Source of the DNA: Comamonadaceae bacterium PBBC1
GTDB taxonomy: Bacteria > Pseudomonadota > Gammaproteobacteria > Burkholderiales > Burkholderiaceae_C
Length of the DNA: 38,367 bases
Direction of reading: 5' to 3'
Assembly: GCA_002256145.1 (NCBI GenBank)
Contig: NKIP01000033.1
Coordinates: 1 to 38,367 of the forward strand
Positions 18,890 to 27,644 of this stretch are shown here, in pieces; position 1 is the first letter of the stretch, and every line of letters starts with the position of its first letter. The notes under the pieces are model-generated. The model ran no database searches and was not told where the DNA came from. It saw only the letters and a list, made by a program, of their open reading frames with translations. The position numbers were made by a program, and so were the translations under genes.

Positions 18890-20623
18890 ATGCCCCAACT
18901 CCCCACCCTGGCCGAATGTCAAGCCAGCCTAGACATCGACCTTCACACCCTGGCCGAGCACCGCAGTCGCTGGGTGCAGACCTCGGTGGCCGAGCGCATC
19001 GCCATCCTGAACGAGATCAAGGACGCCTTGCTGCCAGTGGCCCAGACCTGGGCGGAGACGGCTTCGCGCCACAAAGGCATTCCGGTCGGCTCGCCGCTCG
19101 AAGGCGAGGAGTGGCTGTCGGGGCCTTACACCGTCATGGCGTATTGCAACCAGATGATGGCCACGCTGTCCCAGGTGCAGGGCAAGCAGCACCTGAGCGG
19201 CCTGCCCCTGCGCGAGCTGCCCAATGGGCAACTGGCCGCACGCGTGCTGCCGCATTCGCTGTGGGACCACTTGCTGTTGAGCGGCGTCACGCTCGACGTG
19301 TGGATGCAGCCGGGCGTGAACCGCGCCAACCTGGCCCAGCATACGGCCGCCGTTTACGACAGCACCAGCCCGCTGCACAAGACCGGCAAAGTCTCGCTGG
19401 TGCTGGGCGCGGGCAACATCGCGGCCATCGCGCCGCTGGATGTGTTTCACAAGTTGTTTGCCGAAAACGAAGTGGCGATGCTGAAGATGAACCCGGTCAA
19501 CGATTACCTGATCGAGTTTCTCGATGCCGCGCTCAAGCCGCTGATTGACCGGGGCTTTGTGCGCATCGTGCGCGGTGGCACCGATGTGGGGCAGTACCTG
19601 TGCAACCACCCACTGGTGGAGACGCTGCACATCACGGGCGCGGGTGCATCGCACGACGCCATCGTCTGGGGAACCGGCGAAAAAGGCGTGGCCAACAAGG
19701 CCGCCAAAACGCCCATCAACACCCGGCAGATCACCTCGGAGCTGGGCGCGGTGTGCCCCACCATCGTGGTGCCCGGTCCCTGGTCGGTGGCCGACATCCG
19801 CTTTCAGGCCGAGCAAGTGGCCACGCAAAAACTGCACAACTCGGGCTTCAATTGCGTGGCCTGTCAGGTGCTGATCCTGCCCAAAGACTGGAATCAAAAA
19901 TCCGCCTTTGTGCAGGCCCTGGAAAACGTGATCCACAACGCCTTGCCGCGCGGCCTTTACTACCCCGGTGCTTCCGAACGCTTGGCCGAGTTCTGCACCA
20001 ACAACCCGGCCTTCAAAACCATCCAACGCCCCGGCTCGCAAGACCTGATCATGTCCACGCTGGACATGGGCAATGCCAAAGCACGCAACACCGAGGTGTT
20101 TGCGCCTGCGCTCAACCTGGTCGAAATCGGCGGGCAAGACGCCGAGGCCTATTTGATCGCCGCGATCGCATTGGCCAACAGCCAGTTGTACGGCACCTTG
20201 GGGGCGAACATCGTAATCCACCCCAGCACCATCGCCAAGATCGGACGCCCGCGCTTTGAAGCCATCCTGGCCGATCTGCGCTACGGCACCATCGCCATCA
20301 ACGCCTGGACCGGCTTGGGCTTTTTGTCGGCGCAGTCTCCCTGGGGCGCGTTTCCGGGGCACACGCTGGACGATGTGCAAAGCGGCATCGGCGTGGTGCA
20401 CAACACCATGCTGTTCGACAAGACCGAACGCGCCGTGGTCGAAGCCCCGTTTCGCCCCTTCCCGCGCAACCTGCTGAGCTTGTCGTTCACCTTGTTGCCA
20501 CGCCCGCCGTGGTTCGTCACCAACCGCAAAGGGGCCATTTTGGGCAAGTTGCTGGTGGCGTTTCAGCACCGCCCCAGCTTGCTGAAGATGCCGCGCATTT
20601 TCTGGAACGCATTAACAGGGTAA
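18890..20623 (+). CDS. NAD(P)-dependent aldehyde dehydrogenase family protein
   Basis: This 577-residue protein is longer than a typical 480-500-residue aldehyde dehydrogenase, with extra N- and C-terminal sequence. It has the cofactor-fold segment SLVLGAGNIAAIAPLDVFHK, the general base E284 (TSELGAVCP) and a catalytic Cys C322 in NSGFNCVACQ, where the usual motif is GQxC. Later family motifs are FAPALNLVEI and GTIAINAWTG. It should oxidise a fatty or other aliphatic aldehyde to the acid that the ligase activates; a reductive, acyl-CoA-linked reaction cannot be excluded. The gene lies 39 bp after the hydrolase, with a weak GAAGA site, and is the last gene of the plus-strand run. It converges on lpdA. 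Confidence 0.82.
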   Translation: MPQLPTLAECQASLDIDLHTLAEHRSRWVQTSVAERIAILNEIKDALLPVAQTWAETASRHKGIPVGSPLEGEEWLSGPYTVMAYCNQMMATLSQVQGKQHLSGLPLRELPNGQLAARVLPHSLWDHLLLSGVTLDVWMQPGVNRANLAQHTAAVYDSTSPLHKTGKVSLVLGAGNIAAIAPLDVFHKLFAENEVAMLKMNPVNDYLIEFLDAALKPLIDRGFVRIVRGGTDVGQYLCNHPLVETLHITGAGASHDAIVWGTGEKGVANKAAKTPINTRQITSELGAVCPTIVVPGPWSVADIRFQAEQVATQKLHNSGFNCVACQVLILPKDWNQKSAFVQALENVIHNALPRGLYYPGASERLAEFCTNNPAFKTIQRPGSQDLIMSTLDMGNAKARNTEVFAPALNLVEIGGQDAEAYLIAAIALANSQLYGTLGANIVIHPSTIAKIGRPRFEAILADLRYGTIAINAWTGLGFLSAQSPWGAFPGHTLDDVQSGIGVVHNTMLFDKTERAVVEAPFRPFPRNLLSLSFTLLPRPPWFVTNRKGAILGKLLVAFQHRPSLLKMPRIFWNALTG

Positions 20624-20734
20624 GGCACAAGAACTCAGGACTGTGCCAATTCAAACGATGGGACGGAAAGGTGTAGCCTGATCTTGGGCAATACCTGTAC
20701 AGACAATCCAGACAATATGGTCTACTCTGCAAGC

Positions 20735-20775
20735 AAAAGCCCCGAGACAGGTGACCATCCGGGGCTTGTGCTTTT
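20735..20775 (-). terminator. Terminator after complete lpdA (convergent with aldehyde dehydrogenase)
   Basis: AAGCCCCG at 20737-20744 and CGGGGCTT at 20760-20767 form an 8-bp perfect stem with a 15-base loop. On the minus strand the stem is followed by TTGC, not a long T run, so it is weaker than the one at 8312-8347, with which it shares the stem core. It ends the aceE-aceF-lpdA operon and may also stop plus-strand transcripts (GTGCTTTT follows on that side). Confidence 0.65.
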
Positions 20776-20791
20776 CGATAGTTGGTGCCGC

Positions 20792-22642
20792 TTACTTCTT
20801 GCTAGGCGGCAAGTCCGTACAACTCCCATGCGCCACTTCTGCCGCCATGCCGATGCTTTCGCCCAGCGTGGGGTGGGGGTGAATCGTCTTGCCGATGTCC
20901 ACAGCGTCTGCGCCCATCTCGATGGCCAGAGCGATCTCGCCAATCATGTCGCCCGCGTGCGTGCCCACCATGCCGCCGCCCAAGATCTTCCCGTGGCCGT
21001 GGGCTTCCGGGCTGTCGTCAAACAGCAGTTTGGTCACGCCTTCGTCACGTCCATTGGCAATGGCGCGGCCAGATGCCGTCCAAGGGAACAAGCCCTTTTT
21101 CACCTTGATGCCTTGCGCTTTGGCTTGGTCTTCGGTCAAGCCTACCCATGCCACTTCGGGGTCGGTGTAGGCCACGCTGGGGATGACGCGTGCGTTGAAC
21201 GCCGCAGCGGCCAACTCTTTGTTGCCTTGCAGTTCGCCCGCAATCACTTCGGCCGCCACATGGGCTTCGTGCACCGCTTTGTGCGCCAACATGGGCTGGC
21301 CCACGATGTCGCCAATGGCGAAGATGTGCGGCACGTTGGTGCGCATTTGAATGTCGACGTTGATGAAGCCACGGTCTGTTACGGCCACGCCGGCTTTTTC
21401 AGCGGCGAGTTTTTTGCCGTTGGGGGTGCGGCCCACGGCTTGCAACACGAGGTCGTACACCTGTGGCGCGGGGGCTGTGCCGCCCTCTTCTGCTGGGGCG
21501 AACGTGACTTCGATGCCTTCAGGCAAAGCGCGTGCGGACACGGTCTTGGTCTTGAGCATGATGTTGTCAAAGCGCTTGGCGTTCATCTTTTGCCAAACTT
21601 TGACCAAGTCGCGGTCAGCGCCTTGCATGAGGCCGTCCATCATTTCCACCACGTCCAGGCGTGCGCCCAACGTGCTGTAGACGGTGCCCATCTCCAGGCC
21701 GATGATGCCGCCACCCAAGATGAGCATGCGCTTGGGCACTTCTTTGAGTTCCAAAGCACCGGTGCTGTCGACCACGCGTGGGTCGTTGGGCATAAAAGGC
21801 AAACGCACGGCTTGAGAGCCTGCAGCGATGATGGCGCGTTTGAAGGCGATCACTTTTTTGCTGCCGTTTTGTTCTTGTGCAGTGCCGGTGGTTTCCGACA
21901 CTTCAAGGTGATGTGCCCCCACGAATTGGCCCAAGCCGCGCACGGTGGTGACCTTGCGCATCTTGGCCATGGCAGCCAAGCCACCTGTGAGTTTGCCAAT
22001 GACTTTTTCTTTGTGGCCGCGCAGCTTGTCGATGTTGACCACCGGCTTGCCGAAATCCACGCCGAGGTCGGCCATGTGTGCCACTTCGTCCATCACCGCT
22101 GCGACGTGCAACAGCGCTTTAGACGGGATGCAACCCACGTTCAAACACACGCCCCCCAAGGTGGCGTAGCGCTCAACGATGACCACGTTCAAGCCGAGGT
22201 CCGCCGCGCGGAAGGCTGCCGAATAGCCGCCTGGGCCACCGCCCAACACGAGCACATCGCACTCGATGTCGGCCACACCTGCATAGTTCTCGCCAAAGCT
22301 CGAAGCCACGGGTGCTGGACCTGCAGCCACAGCAGGCGCTGCGGCAGAAGCAGTTGCAACAGCCGGTGCCGAAGTGGGTGCCGAAGCAGCAGGCGCAGCA
22401 GCGCCCTCGCCTTCCAGCACCAACACTACAGAGCCTTGCTTGACCTTGTCGCCCAGCTTGACTTTGAGTTCCTTCACCACGCCAGCGTGTGAGGATGGGA
22501 TTTCCATTGAGGCCTTGTCGGACTCGACGGTGATGAGCGATTGCTCGGCCTTGACGGTGTCGCCGGGTTTGACCAGCAACTCGATCACGGCCACTTCGTC
22601 GAAGTCGCCGATGTCGGGGACTTGAATATCAATCAGTGCCAT
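20792..22642 (-). CDS. lpdA: Dihydrolipoyl dehydrogenase (E3) with N-terminal lipoyl domain
   Basis: E3 reoxidises the dihydrolipoyl group of the pyruvate dehydrogenase complex using FAD and NAD+. This 616-residue form has a lipoyl domain (residues 1-80, lipoyl Lys K43 in ESDKASME), an Ala/Pro linker (about 85-120), then the flavoprotein: FAD motif [13 protein letters not shown], redox disulfide [16 protein letters not shown] fold [13 protein letters not shown] and HPHPTLGES at the interface. Lipoyl-bearing E3 is common in betaproteobacteria. It follows aceF and the small membrane gene on the same strand. A 5'-truncated near-identical copy lies 12.4 kb away at 8371-9873. Confidence 0.95.
   Translation of the reverse strand: MALIDIQVPDIGDFDEVAVIELLVKPGDTVKAEQSLITVESDKASMEIPSSHAGVVKELKVKLGDKVKQGSVVLVLEGEGAAAPAASAPTSAPAVATASAAAPAVAAGPAPVASSFGENYAGVADIECDVLVLGGGPGGYSAAFRAADLGLNVVIVERYATLGGVCLNVGCIPSKALLHVAAVMDEVAHMADLGVDFGKPVVNIDKLRGHKEKVIGKLTGGLAAMAKMRKVTTVRGLGQFVGAHHLEVSETTGTAQEQNGSKKVIAFKRAIIAAGSQAVRLPFMPNDPRVVDSTGALELKEVPKRMLILGGGIIGLEMGTVYSTLGARLDVVEMMDGLMQGADRDLVKVWQKMNAKRFDNIMLKTKTVSARALPEGIEVTFAPAEEGGTAPAPQVYDLVLQAVGRTPNGKKLAAEKAGVAVTDRGFINVDIQMRTNVPHIFAIGDIVGQPMLAHKAVHEAHVAAEVIAGELQGNKELAAAAFNARVIPSVAYTDPEVAWVGLTEDQAKAQGIKVKKGLFPWTASGRAIANGRDEGVTKLLFDDSPEAHGHGKILGGGMVGTHAGDMIGEIALAIEMGADAVDIGKTIHPHPTLGESIGMAAEVAHGSCTDLPPSKK
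21603..21987 (-). repeat. 385-bp tract identical to 9182-9566
   Basis: Partner of the identical tract in the truncated lpdA copy. The surrounding lpdA sequence in the two copies is similar but carries scattered, mostly third-position differences. The copies are in direct orientation, so recombination between them would excise the intervening catabolic block as a circle. Confidence 0.8.
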
Positions 22643-22663
22643 AAAAAATTCTTTCGATGCGGG

Positions 22664-23098
22664 TCAGACAAATGACCCATGTGCCAGCGACAACCCACAC
22701 AGAGTCATCACGCTCAAGCAAATCAAATCAAAGCGCAATCCACGCTTGACCATGTCAGGCGCAGATTGAGGCCACTGCGCTGTACGCAGTGCACGACGCA
22801 TCCAAATTTTGGTCAAAACAATCCAGGCGCTTCCCACCACAAAGAAAGCCATCTTGATTGAAAACCAAACGCTGTCGAGGTAATAGCCAGTGGGTTTTGC
22901 CCACCACAAAAGCATGCCCAATCCGCTCAGCAACATCACGCCAGACATTGCGCCAGAGAGCTTGTCCCAGGTGCGCATTTTCAGAACGATTGACTCATCC
23001 AGTGTTGAATTGGAAATCAAGCGATTCTTCTGGATACTGCTCAGAACAAGCAGAACCCAGGCGAGCACATGTGCAAATTTGGCGATGGTCAGAGTCAC
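22664..23098 (-). CDS. Small four-helix membrane protein, DUF2214-like
   Basis: This 144-residue protein has four predicted membrane helices (about 4-22, 48-66, 77-96 and 122-140) and resembles DUF2214 proteins, including the segment with [18 protein letters not shown] between helices two and three. No function is known. Its start is a GTG at 23098 that overlaps the aceF TGA stop (GTGA), and lpdA follows 21 bp after its stop, so it is embedded in the pyruvate dehydrogenase operon and translationally coupled to aceF. Confidence 0.75.
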   Translation of the reverse strand: MTLTIAKFAHVLAWVLLVLSSIQKNRLISNSTLDESIVLKMRTWDKLSGAMSGVMLLSGLGMLLWWAKPTGYYLDSVWFSIKMAFFVVGSAWIVLTKIWMRRALRTAQWPQSAPDMVKRGLRFDLICLSVMTLCGLSLAHGSFV

Positions 23099-24759
23099 AA
23101 CAACACGCGACGGAAGTCGCTGAGGATTTGACCCAAGAACGCGTTAAAGCGTGCCGCTGCGGCGCCGTCGATGACGCGGTGGTCCCATGTCAAAGACAGG
23201 GGCAGCATCAGGCGTGGCACAAACTGTTTGCCGTCCCACACGGGTTCCATGGTGCTCTTGCACACGCCCAAGATGGCCACTTCGGGCGCGTTGATGATGG
23301 GCGTGAAGTACTTGCCGCCAATGCCGCCGAGGCTGGAGATGGTGAAGGTTGCGCCGGTCATTTCTGCAGGGCCGAGTTTGCCGTCACGGGCTTTCTTGGC
23401 CAGCTCACCCATTTCTTGGCTGATCTGCAACACGCCTTTTTTGTCGCAATCGCGGATGACCGGGACCATCAAACCATTGGGAGTGTCAGCGGCAAAGCCG
23501 ATGTGCCAGTAGTTTTTGTAGACCAGCGCATCGCCGTCGAGCGAGCTGTTGAACTCGGGGTATTTCTTGAGCGCGGCCACGCAGGCCTTGATCAAGAAGG
23601 CCAGCATCGTCACCTTCACTCCGCTCTTCTCGTTCTCTTTGTTGGTGGAAACGCGGAAGGCTTCCAGGTCGGTGATGTCGGCATCGTCGTGGTTGGTGAC
23701 AGCCGGAATCATGATGGCGTTGCGAAGCAAATTCGCACCGCTGATCTTCTTGATGCGGCCCATTTCTTTGCGCTCGATGGGGCCGAACTTGGCAAAGTCG
23801 ACCTTGGGCCAGGGGATCAAGCCCAGTTCGGAGCCGCCACCGCCACCGCCAGAAGCTGCTGGGGCTTTGGCTGCTTGCGCCTTGGTTTGGGCAGCGCCTG
23901 ACATGACGGCTTGGGTGAAGGCTTGCACATCGGCTTCGGTGATCCGGCCTTTGAGGCCCGAGCCTTTGACTTCTGCGAGCGGCACACCCAGCTCGCGAGC
24001 GAACTTGCGCACCGATGGCGACGCGTGGGGCAAGCCCAGCGTGGTGCCGCCAGGGGCATGGGCAGGCGCTGCCACGGCAGCGACGGCTGCGGCCACTGGG
24101 GTGGGCGCAGCAGCCGGAGCCGAAGCCACGGCCACAGGTGCTGCGACGGCAGCAGCAACTGAAGCCGCCACGGGCGCTGCCGCAGCGGCCGTGCCCGTCA
24201 ACACAGCCAGCAGGTCGCCAATGTTGACCTTGTCACCCACTTTGACTTTGATCTCTTGGAGCACGCCTGCGTGCGATGACGGGATTTCCATCGAGGCCTT
24301 GTCGGATTCGACGGTGATCAGCGACTGCTCGACCTTGATGGCATCACCGGGCTTGACCATGACTTCGATGACGACCACGTCTTTGAAGTCGCCAATGTCA
24401 GGCACATGCACTTCAACCGGGCCGGATGCTGCAACGACAGGCGCAGCAGCCACCGGAGCGGCGGTGGGCGCAGGTGCAGCCACGGCAGCAGCAGGCGCGG
24501 CAGCTGGGGCTGCAGCTGCACCAGCGGCTTCCACCACCAACACGATGGAGCCTTGCTTGACCTTGTCGCCCAGCGCCACGCGCATTTCTTTCACAACGCC
24601 TGCTGTGCTCGACGGGATCTCCATCGAGGCCTTGTCAGACTCCACGGTGATCAGCGACTGCTCGGCTTTGACGGTGTCGCCCACTTTGACCATCAACTCA
24701 ATGACGGTCACTTCATCGAAATCCCCGATGTCCGGGACTTGAACTTCTACCAATGCCAT
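23095..24759 (-). CDS. aceF: Pyruvate dehydrogenase E2, dihydrolipoamide acetyltransferase
   Basis: E2 is the core of the pyruvate dehydrogenase complex and transfers acetyl groups from lipoyl arms to CoA. The 554 residues comprise two lipoyl domains (about 1-80 and 115-195, each with [12 protein letters not shown]), Ala/Pro/Val-rich swinging linkers, a peripheral subunit-binding domain (about 250-290, with [19 protein letters not shown]) and the catalytic domain ending [13 protein letters not shown] with the active His and Asp. GGAG precedes the ATG at 24759. It lies 15 bp after aceE and overlaps the next gene. Confidence 0.96.
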   Translation of the reverse strand: MALVEVQVPDIGDFDEVTVIELMVKVGDTVKAEQSLITVESDKASMEIPSSTAGVVKEMRVALGDKVKQGSIVLVVEAAGAAAAPAAAPAAAVAAPAPTAAPVAAAPVVAASGPVEVHVPDIGDFKDVVVIEVMVKPGDAIKVEQSLITVESDKASMEIPSSHAGVLQEIKVKVGDKVNIGDLLAVLTGTAAAAAPVAASVAAAVAAPVAVASAPAAAPTPVAAAVAAVAAPAHAPGGTTLGLPHASPSVRKFARELGVPLAEVKGSGLKGRITEADVQAFTQAVMSGAAQTKAQAAKAPAASGGGGGGSELGLIPWPKVDFAKFGPIERKEMGRIKKISGANLLRNAIMIPAVTNHDDADITDLEAFRVSTNKENEKSGVKVTMLAFLIKACVAALKKYPEFNSSLDGDALVYKNYWHIGFAADTPNGLMVPVIRDCDKKGVLQISQEMGELAKKARDGKLGPAEMTGATFTISSLGGIGGKYFTPIINAPEVAILGVCKSTMEPVWDGKQFVPRLMLPLSLTWDHRVIDGAAAARFNAFLGQILSDFRRVLL

Positions 24760-24774
24760 GTTCGTCTCCAGTTT

Positions 24775-27471
24775 TTATGCGTACAAGGGGTTGATCTTGT
24801 CGGTTTTGATGCCGTATTTTTGGATGGCTTCGGCCACTTGCGCGACCGGCACTTTGCCCTCTTCGCTCAGCGCCTTGAGCGCGGCAACCACGATGTAGTG
24901 GCGGTTGACCTCGAAGTGCTCGCGCAGTTTGCTGCGGAAGTCGGAGCGGCCAAAACCGTCGGTGCCCAGCACTTTGTAAGTGCGGTCTTTCGGAATAAAT
25001 GGACGGATCTGCTCGGCATAGGCCTTCATGTAGTCGGTCGATGCCACCACGGGACCGCTGTGTGCTGCCAGTTGTTGGCCCACAAAGGACACACGCGGTG
25101 TTTCCATGGGGTGCAACATGTTGTGGCGCTCGGCGTCTTGGCCGTCGCGGGTCAGTTCGTTGAAGCTTGGGCAGCTCCACACGTCGGCCTGAATGCCCCA
25201 GTCGGTGGCCAGCAGGGTTTGCGCGGCAATCGATTCGCGCAAGATGGTGCCCGAACCCAGCAGTTGCACGCGCTTTTCTCCGGCGGCACCCGGCTTGCAC
25301 AAATACATGCCCTTGATGATCTGCTCTTCGGTGCCGGGTGTGAGGCCGGGCATGGCGTAGTTTTCGTTCAGCAACGTCAGGTAATAAAAGACGTTGTCTT
25401 GCTTCTCGACCATGCGCTTGAGGCCATGGTGCAGGATGACACCGACTTCGTGGGCGAAGGTGGGGTCATAAGACACGCAGTTGGGGATGGTGTTGGCCAT
25501 GATGTGGCTGTGACCGTCTTCGTGCTGCAAGCCTTCGCCGTTGAGCGTGGTGCGGCCCGATGTGCCGCCCAACAAGAAGCCGCGAGCTTGCATGTCGCCC
25601 GCCGCCCAGGCCAAGTCGCCAATGCGCTGGAAGCCGAACATCGAGTAGTACACGTAGAACGGCACCATGATGCGGTTGCTGGTGGAGTAGCTGGTGGCCG
25701 CAGCAATCCAGCTGGACATGCCGCCCGCTTCGTTGATGCCTTCTTGCAGGATCTGACCGGCCTTGTCTTCCTTGTAGTACATGACCTGGTCTTTGTCGAC
25801 CGGGGTGTACTGCTGGCCTGCGGGGTTGTAAATACCGATCTGGCGGAACAGGCCTTCCATACCAAAAGTACGGGCCTCGTCCACCAAAATCGGCACCACG
25901 CGTGGGCCCAGGGCCTGGTCGCGCAGCAGCTGCGTCAAAAAGCGCACATAGGCCTGGGTGGTGGAGATTTCACGGCCTTCGGCGGTGGGCTCCATCACGG
26001 CCTTGAAAGTTTCCAAAGAAGGCACGGTGAAGTTTTCTTCGGCCTTGGTGCGGCGGTGTGGCAAGTAGCCGCCCAACGCTTGGCGACGCTCGTGCAGGTA
26101 ACGCATTTCAGGCGTGTCGTCGGCCGGTTTATAAAACGGGATCGTGGACAACTCGCTGTCCGGAATCGGGATGTTGAAGCGGTCACGCATGTACTTGATG
26201 TCGTCGTCCGTCAACTTTTTGGTCTGGTGCACGGTGTTCTTGCCCTCGCCCGCTTTGCCCATGCCAAAACCTTTGACGGTCTTGATGAGCAGCACGGTGG
26301 GCTGGCCTTTGGTGTTCACAGCCTCGTGGTAAGCGGCATAGACCTTCTGTGGGTCGTGGCCACCGCGCTTGAGGTTCCAGATGTCGTTGTCCGACAGGTG
26401 GGCCACCATTTCCAGCGTGCGCGGGTCGCGGCCAAAGAAATGCTTGCGCACATAAGCGCCATCATTGGCTTTGAAAGCTTGGTAGTCGCCGTCCAGCGTG
26501 TCCATCATCAGCTTGCGCAGGGCGCCGTCCTTGTCGCGGGCCAGCAGGCTGTCCCACTCGCTGCCCCACAGCAGCTTGATGACATTCCAACCCGAGCCAC
26601 GGAATTCGCCTTCGAGTTCTTGCACGATCTTGCCGTTGCCACGCACCGGGCCGTCCAGGCGCTGCAAGTTGCAGTTGACAACAAAAATCAGGTTGTCCAG
26701 GTTCTCGCGAGCGGCCAAGCCAATCGCACCCAAGGATTCGACCTCGTCCATCTCGCCGTCACCGCAGAACACCCAGACCTTGCGGTTTTCTGTGTTGGCG
26801 ATGCCACGGGCGTGCAAATACTTCAAAAAGCGGGCTTGGTAGATGGCCATCAATGGGCCCAAACCCATGGACACGGTGGGGAACTGCCAGAACTCGGGCA
26901 TGAGTTTGGGGTGTGGGTAGCTCGACAGGCCATTGCCGTCCACTTCCTGGCGGAAGTTGAGCAACTGCTCTTCGGTCAGGCGGCCTTCGAGGTAGGCGCG
27001 GGCATACACACCGGGCGACACATGGCCCTGAATGTAGAGGCAGTCACCACCGTGGTTTTCGCTCTCGGCGTGCCAGAAATGATTAAAACCCGCGCCGAAC
27101 ATGTGCGCCAGCGAGGCGAAGGAGCCGATGTGCCCGCCCAGATCGCCGCCGTCAGCGGGGTTGTGGCGGTTGGCTTTGACCACCATGGCCATGGCGTTCC
27201 AGCGCATGTAGGCACGCAGGCGCTCTTCGATTTCGATGTTGCCGGGGCAACGGGCTTCTTGGGTGGGCTCGATGGTGTTGACATAGCCGGTGTTGGCCGA
27301 GAACGGCATGTCAATGCTGTGCTGTCGGGCTTCTTCGAGCAACTCTTCGAGCAAAAAATGGGCACGCTCAGGGCCTGCTTTTTCGATCACGGCGGACAGA
27401 GCGTCCATCCATTCGCGGGTTTCCTGGGCGTCGAGGTCTGCGCCCGGTTGTTGTGGTGTGGCCGCTGTCAT
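24775..27471 (-). CDS. aceE: Pyruvate dehydrogenase E1, homodimeric type
   Basis: E1 decarboxylates pyruvate with thiamine diphosphate and acetylates the E2 lipoyl arm. The 898-residue length fits the homodimeric AceE family. Visible motifs are the N-terminal NPADGGDLGGHIGSFAS and FNHFWHAE blocks, the ThDP/Mg motif GDGEMDE...NLIFVVNCN near residues 235-265, and the C-terminal block KVLGTDGFGRSD. AGGAG lies upstream of the ATG at 27471. It is the first gene of the operon and is divergent from the PAS histidine kinase. Confidence 0.97.
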   Translation of the reverse strand: MTAATPQQPGADLDAQETREWMDALSAVIEKAGPERAHFLLEELLEEARQHSIDMPFSANTGYVNTIEPTQEARCPGNIEIEERLRAYMRWNAMAMVVKANRHNPADGGDLGGHIGSFASLAHMFGAGFNHFWHAESENHGGDCLYIQGHVSPGVYARAYLEGRLTEEQLLNFRQEVDGNGLSSYPHPKLMPEFWQFPTVSMGLGPLMAIYQARFLKYLHARGIANTENRKVWVFCGDGEMDEVESLGAIGLAARENLDNLIFVVNCNLQRLDGPVRGNGKIVQELEGEFRGSGWNVIKLLWGSEWDSLLARDKDGALRKLMMDTLDGDYQAFKANDGAYVRKHFFGRDPRTLEMVAHLSDNDIWNLKRGGHDPQKVYAAYHEAVNTKGQPTVLLIKTVKGFGMGKAGEGKNTVHQTKKLTDDDIKYMRDRFNIPIPDSELSTIPFYKPADDTPEMRYLHERRQALGGYLPHRRTKAEENFTVPSLETFKAVMEPTAEGREISTTQAYVRFLTQLLRDQALGPRVVPILVDEARTFGMEGLFRQIGIYNPAGQQYTPVDKDQVMYYKEDKAGQILQEGINEAGGMSSWIAAATSYSTSNRIMVPFYVYYSMFGFQRIGDLAWAAGDMQARGFLLGGTSGRTTLNGEGLQHEDGHSHIMANTIPNCVSYDPTFAHEVGVILHHGLKRMVEKQDNVFYYLTLLNENYAMPGLTPGTEEQIIKGMYLCKPGAAGEKRVQLLGSGTILRESIAAQTLLATDWGIQADVWSCPSFNELTRDGQDAERHNMLHPMETPRVSFVGQQLAAHSGPVVASTDYMKAYAEQIRPFIPKDRTYKVLGTDGFGRSDFRSKLREHFEVNRHYIVVAALKALSEEGKVPVAQVAEAIQKYGIKTDKINPLYA

Positions 27472-27644
27472 GCTTGTCTCCTGTGGGTGTTATCGGCAAA
27501 TGATGGCTGAATTTTCACATAAATTTCTGAATTTTTCAAATAGTGCACATTGATTTTGTATAGTGAAATTAAATGCGAATGCTTGGTCAATTTTGAAATC
27601 CTTTCAAAGCCAAAGTCAGGCCCCTGTCCCCTAAACTCCACATC
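27472..27644. promoter_or_regulatory. Divergent promoter region between aceE and the PAS histidine kinase
   Basis: This 173-bp AT-rich gap must contain the promoters of both operons. On the minus strand TTGACC (27590-27585) and TATACA (27562-27557) resemble -35 and -10 elements, but the 22-bp spacing is too long for a standard sigma70 promoter, so one of the two is probably not used. I see no clear PdhR-type operator. The adjacent regulator is a reasonable candidate to bind here. Confidence 0.4.

Noticed and set aside
18929..20569. Open frame of about 546 codons on the minus strand opposite the aldehyde dehydrogenase
   Set aside because: The aldehyde dehydrogenase has its catalytic residues in place; the antisense translation has no recognisable domain.
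20684..22492. Long plus-strand frame opposite lpdA, also present opposite the truncated copy
   Set aside because: Its conservation between copies only reflects the duplicated lpdA sequence on the other strand.
24406..27510. Open frame of about 1030 codons on the plus strand opposite aceE and aceF
   Set aside because: It is antisense to two well-conserved genes, its translation is low-complexity and His/Val/Gly-rich as expected for the reverse of GC-rich codons, and it matches no family.
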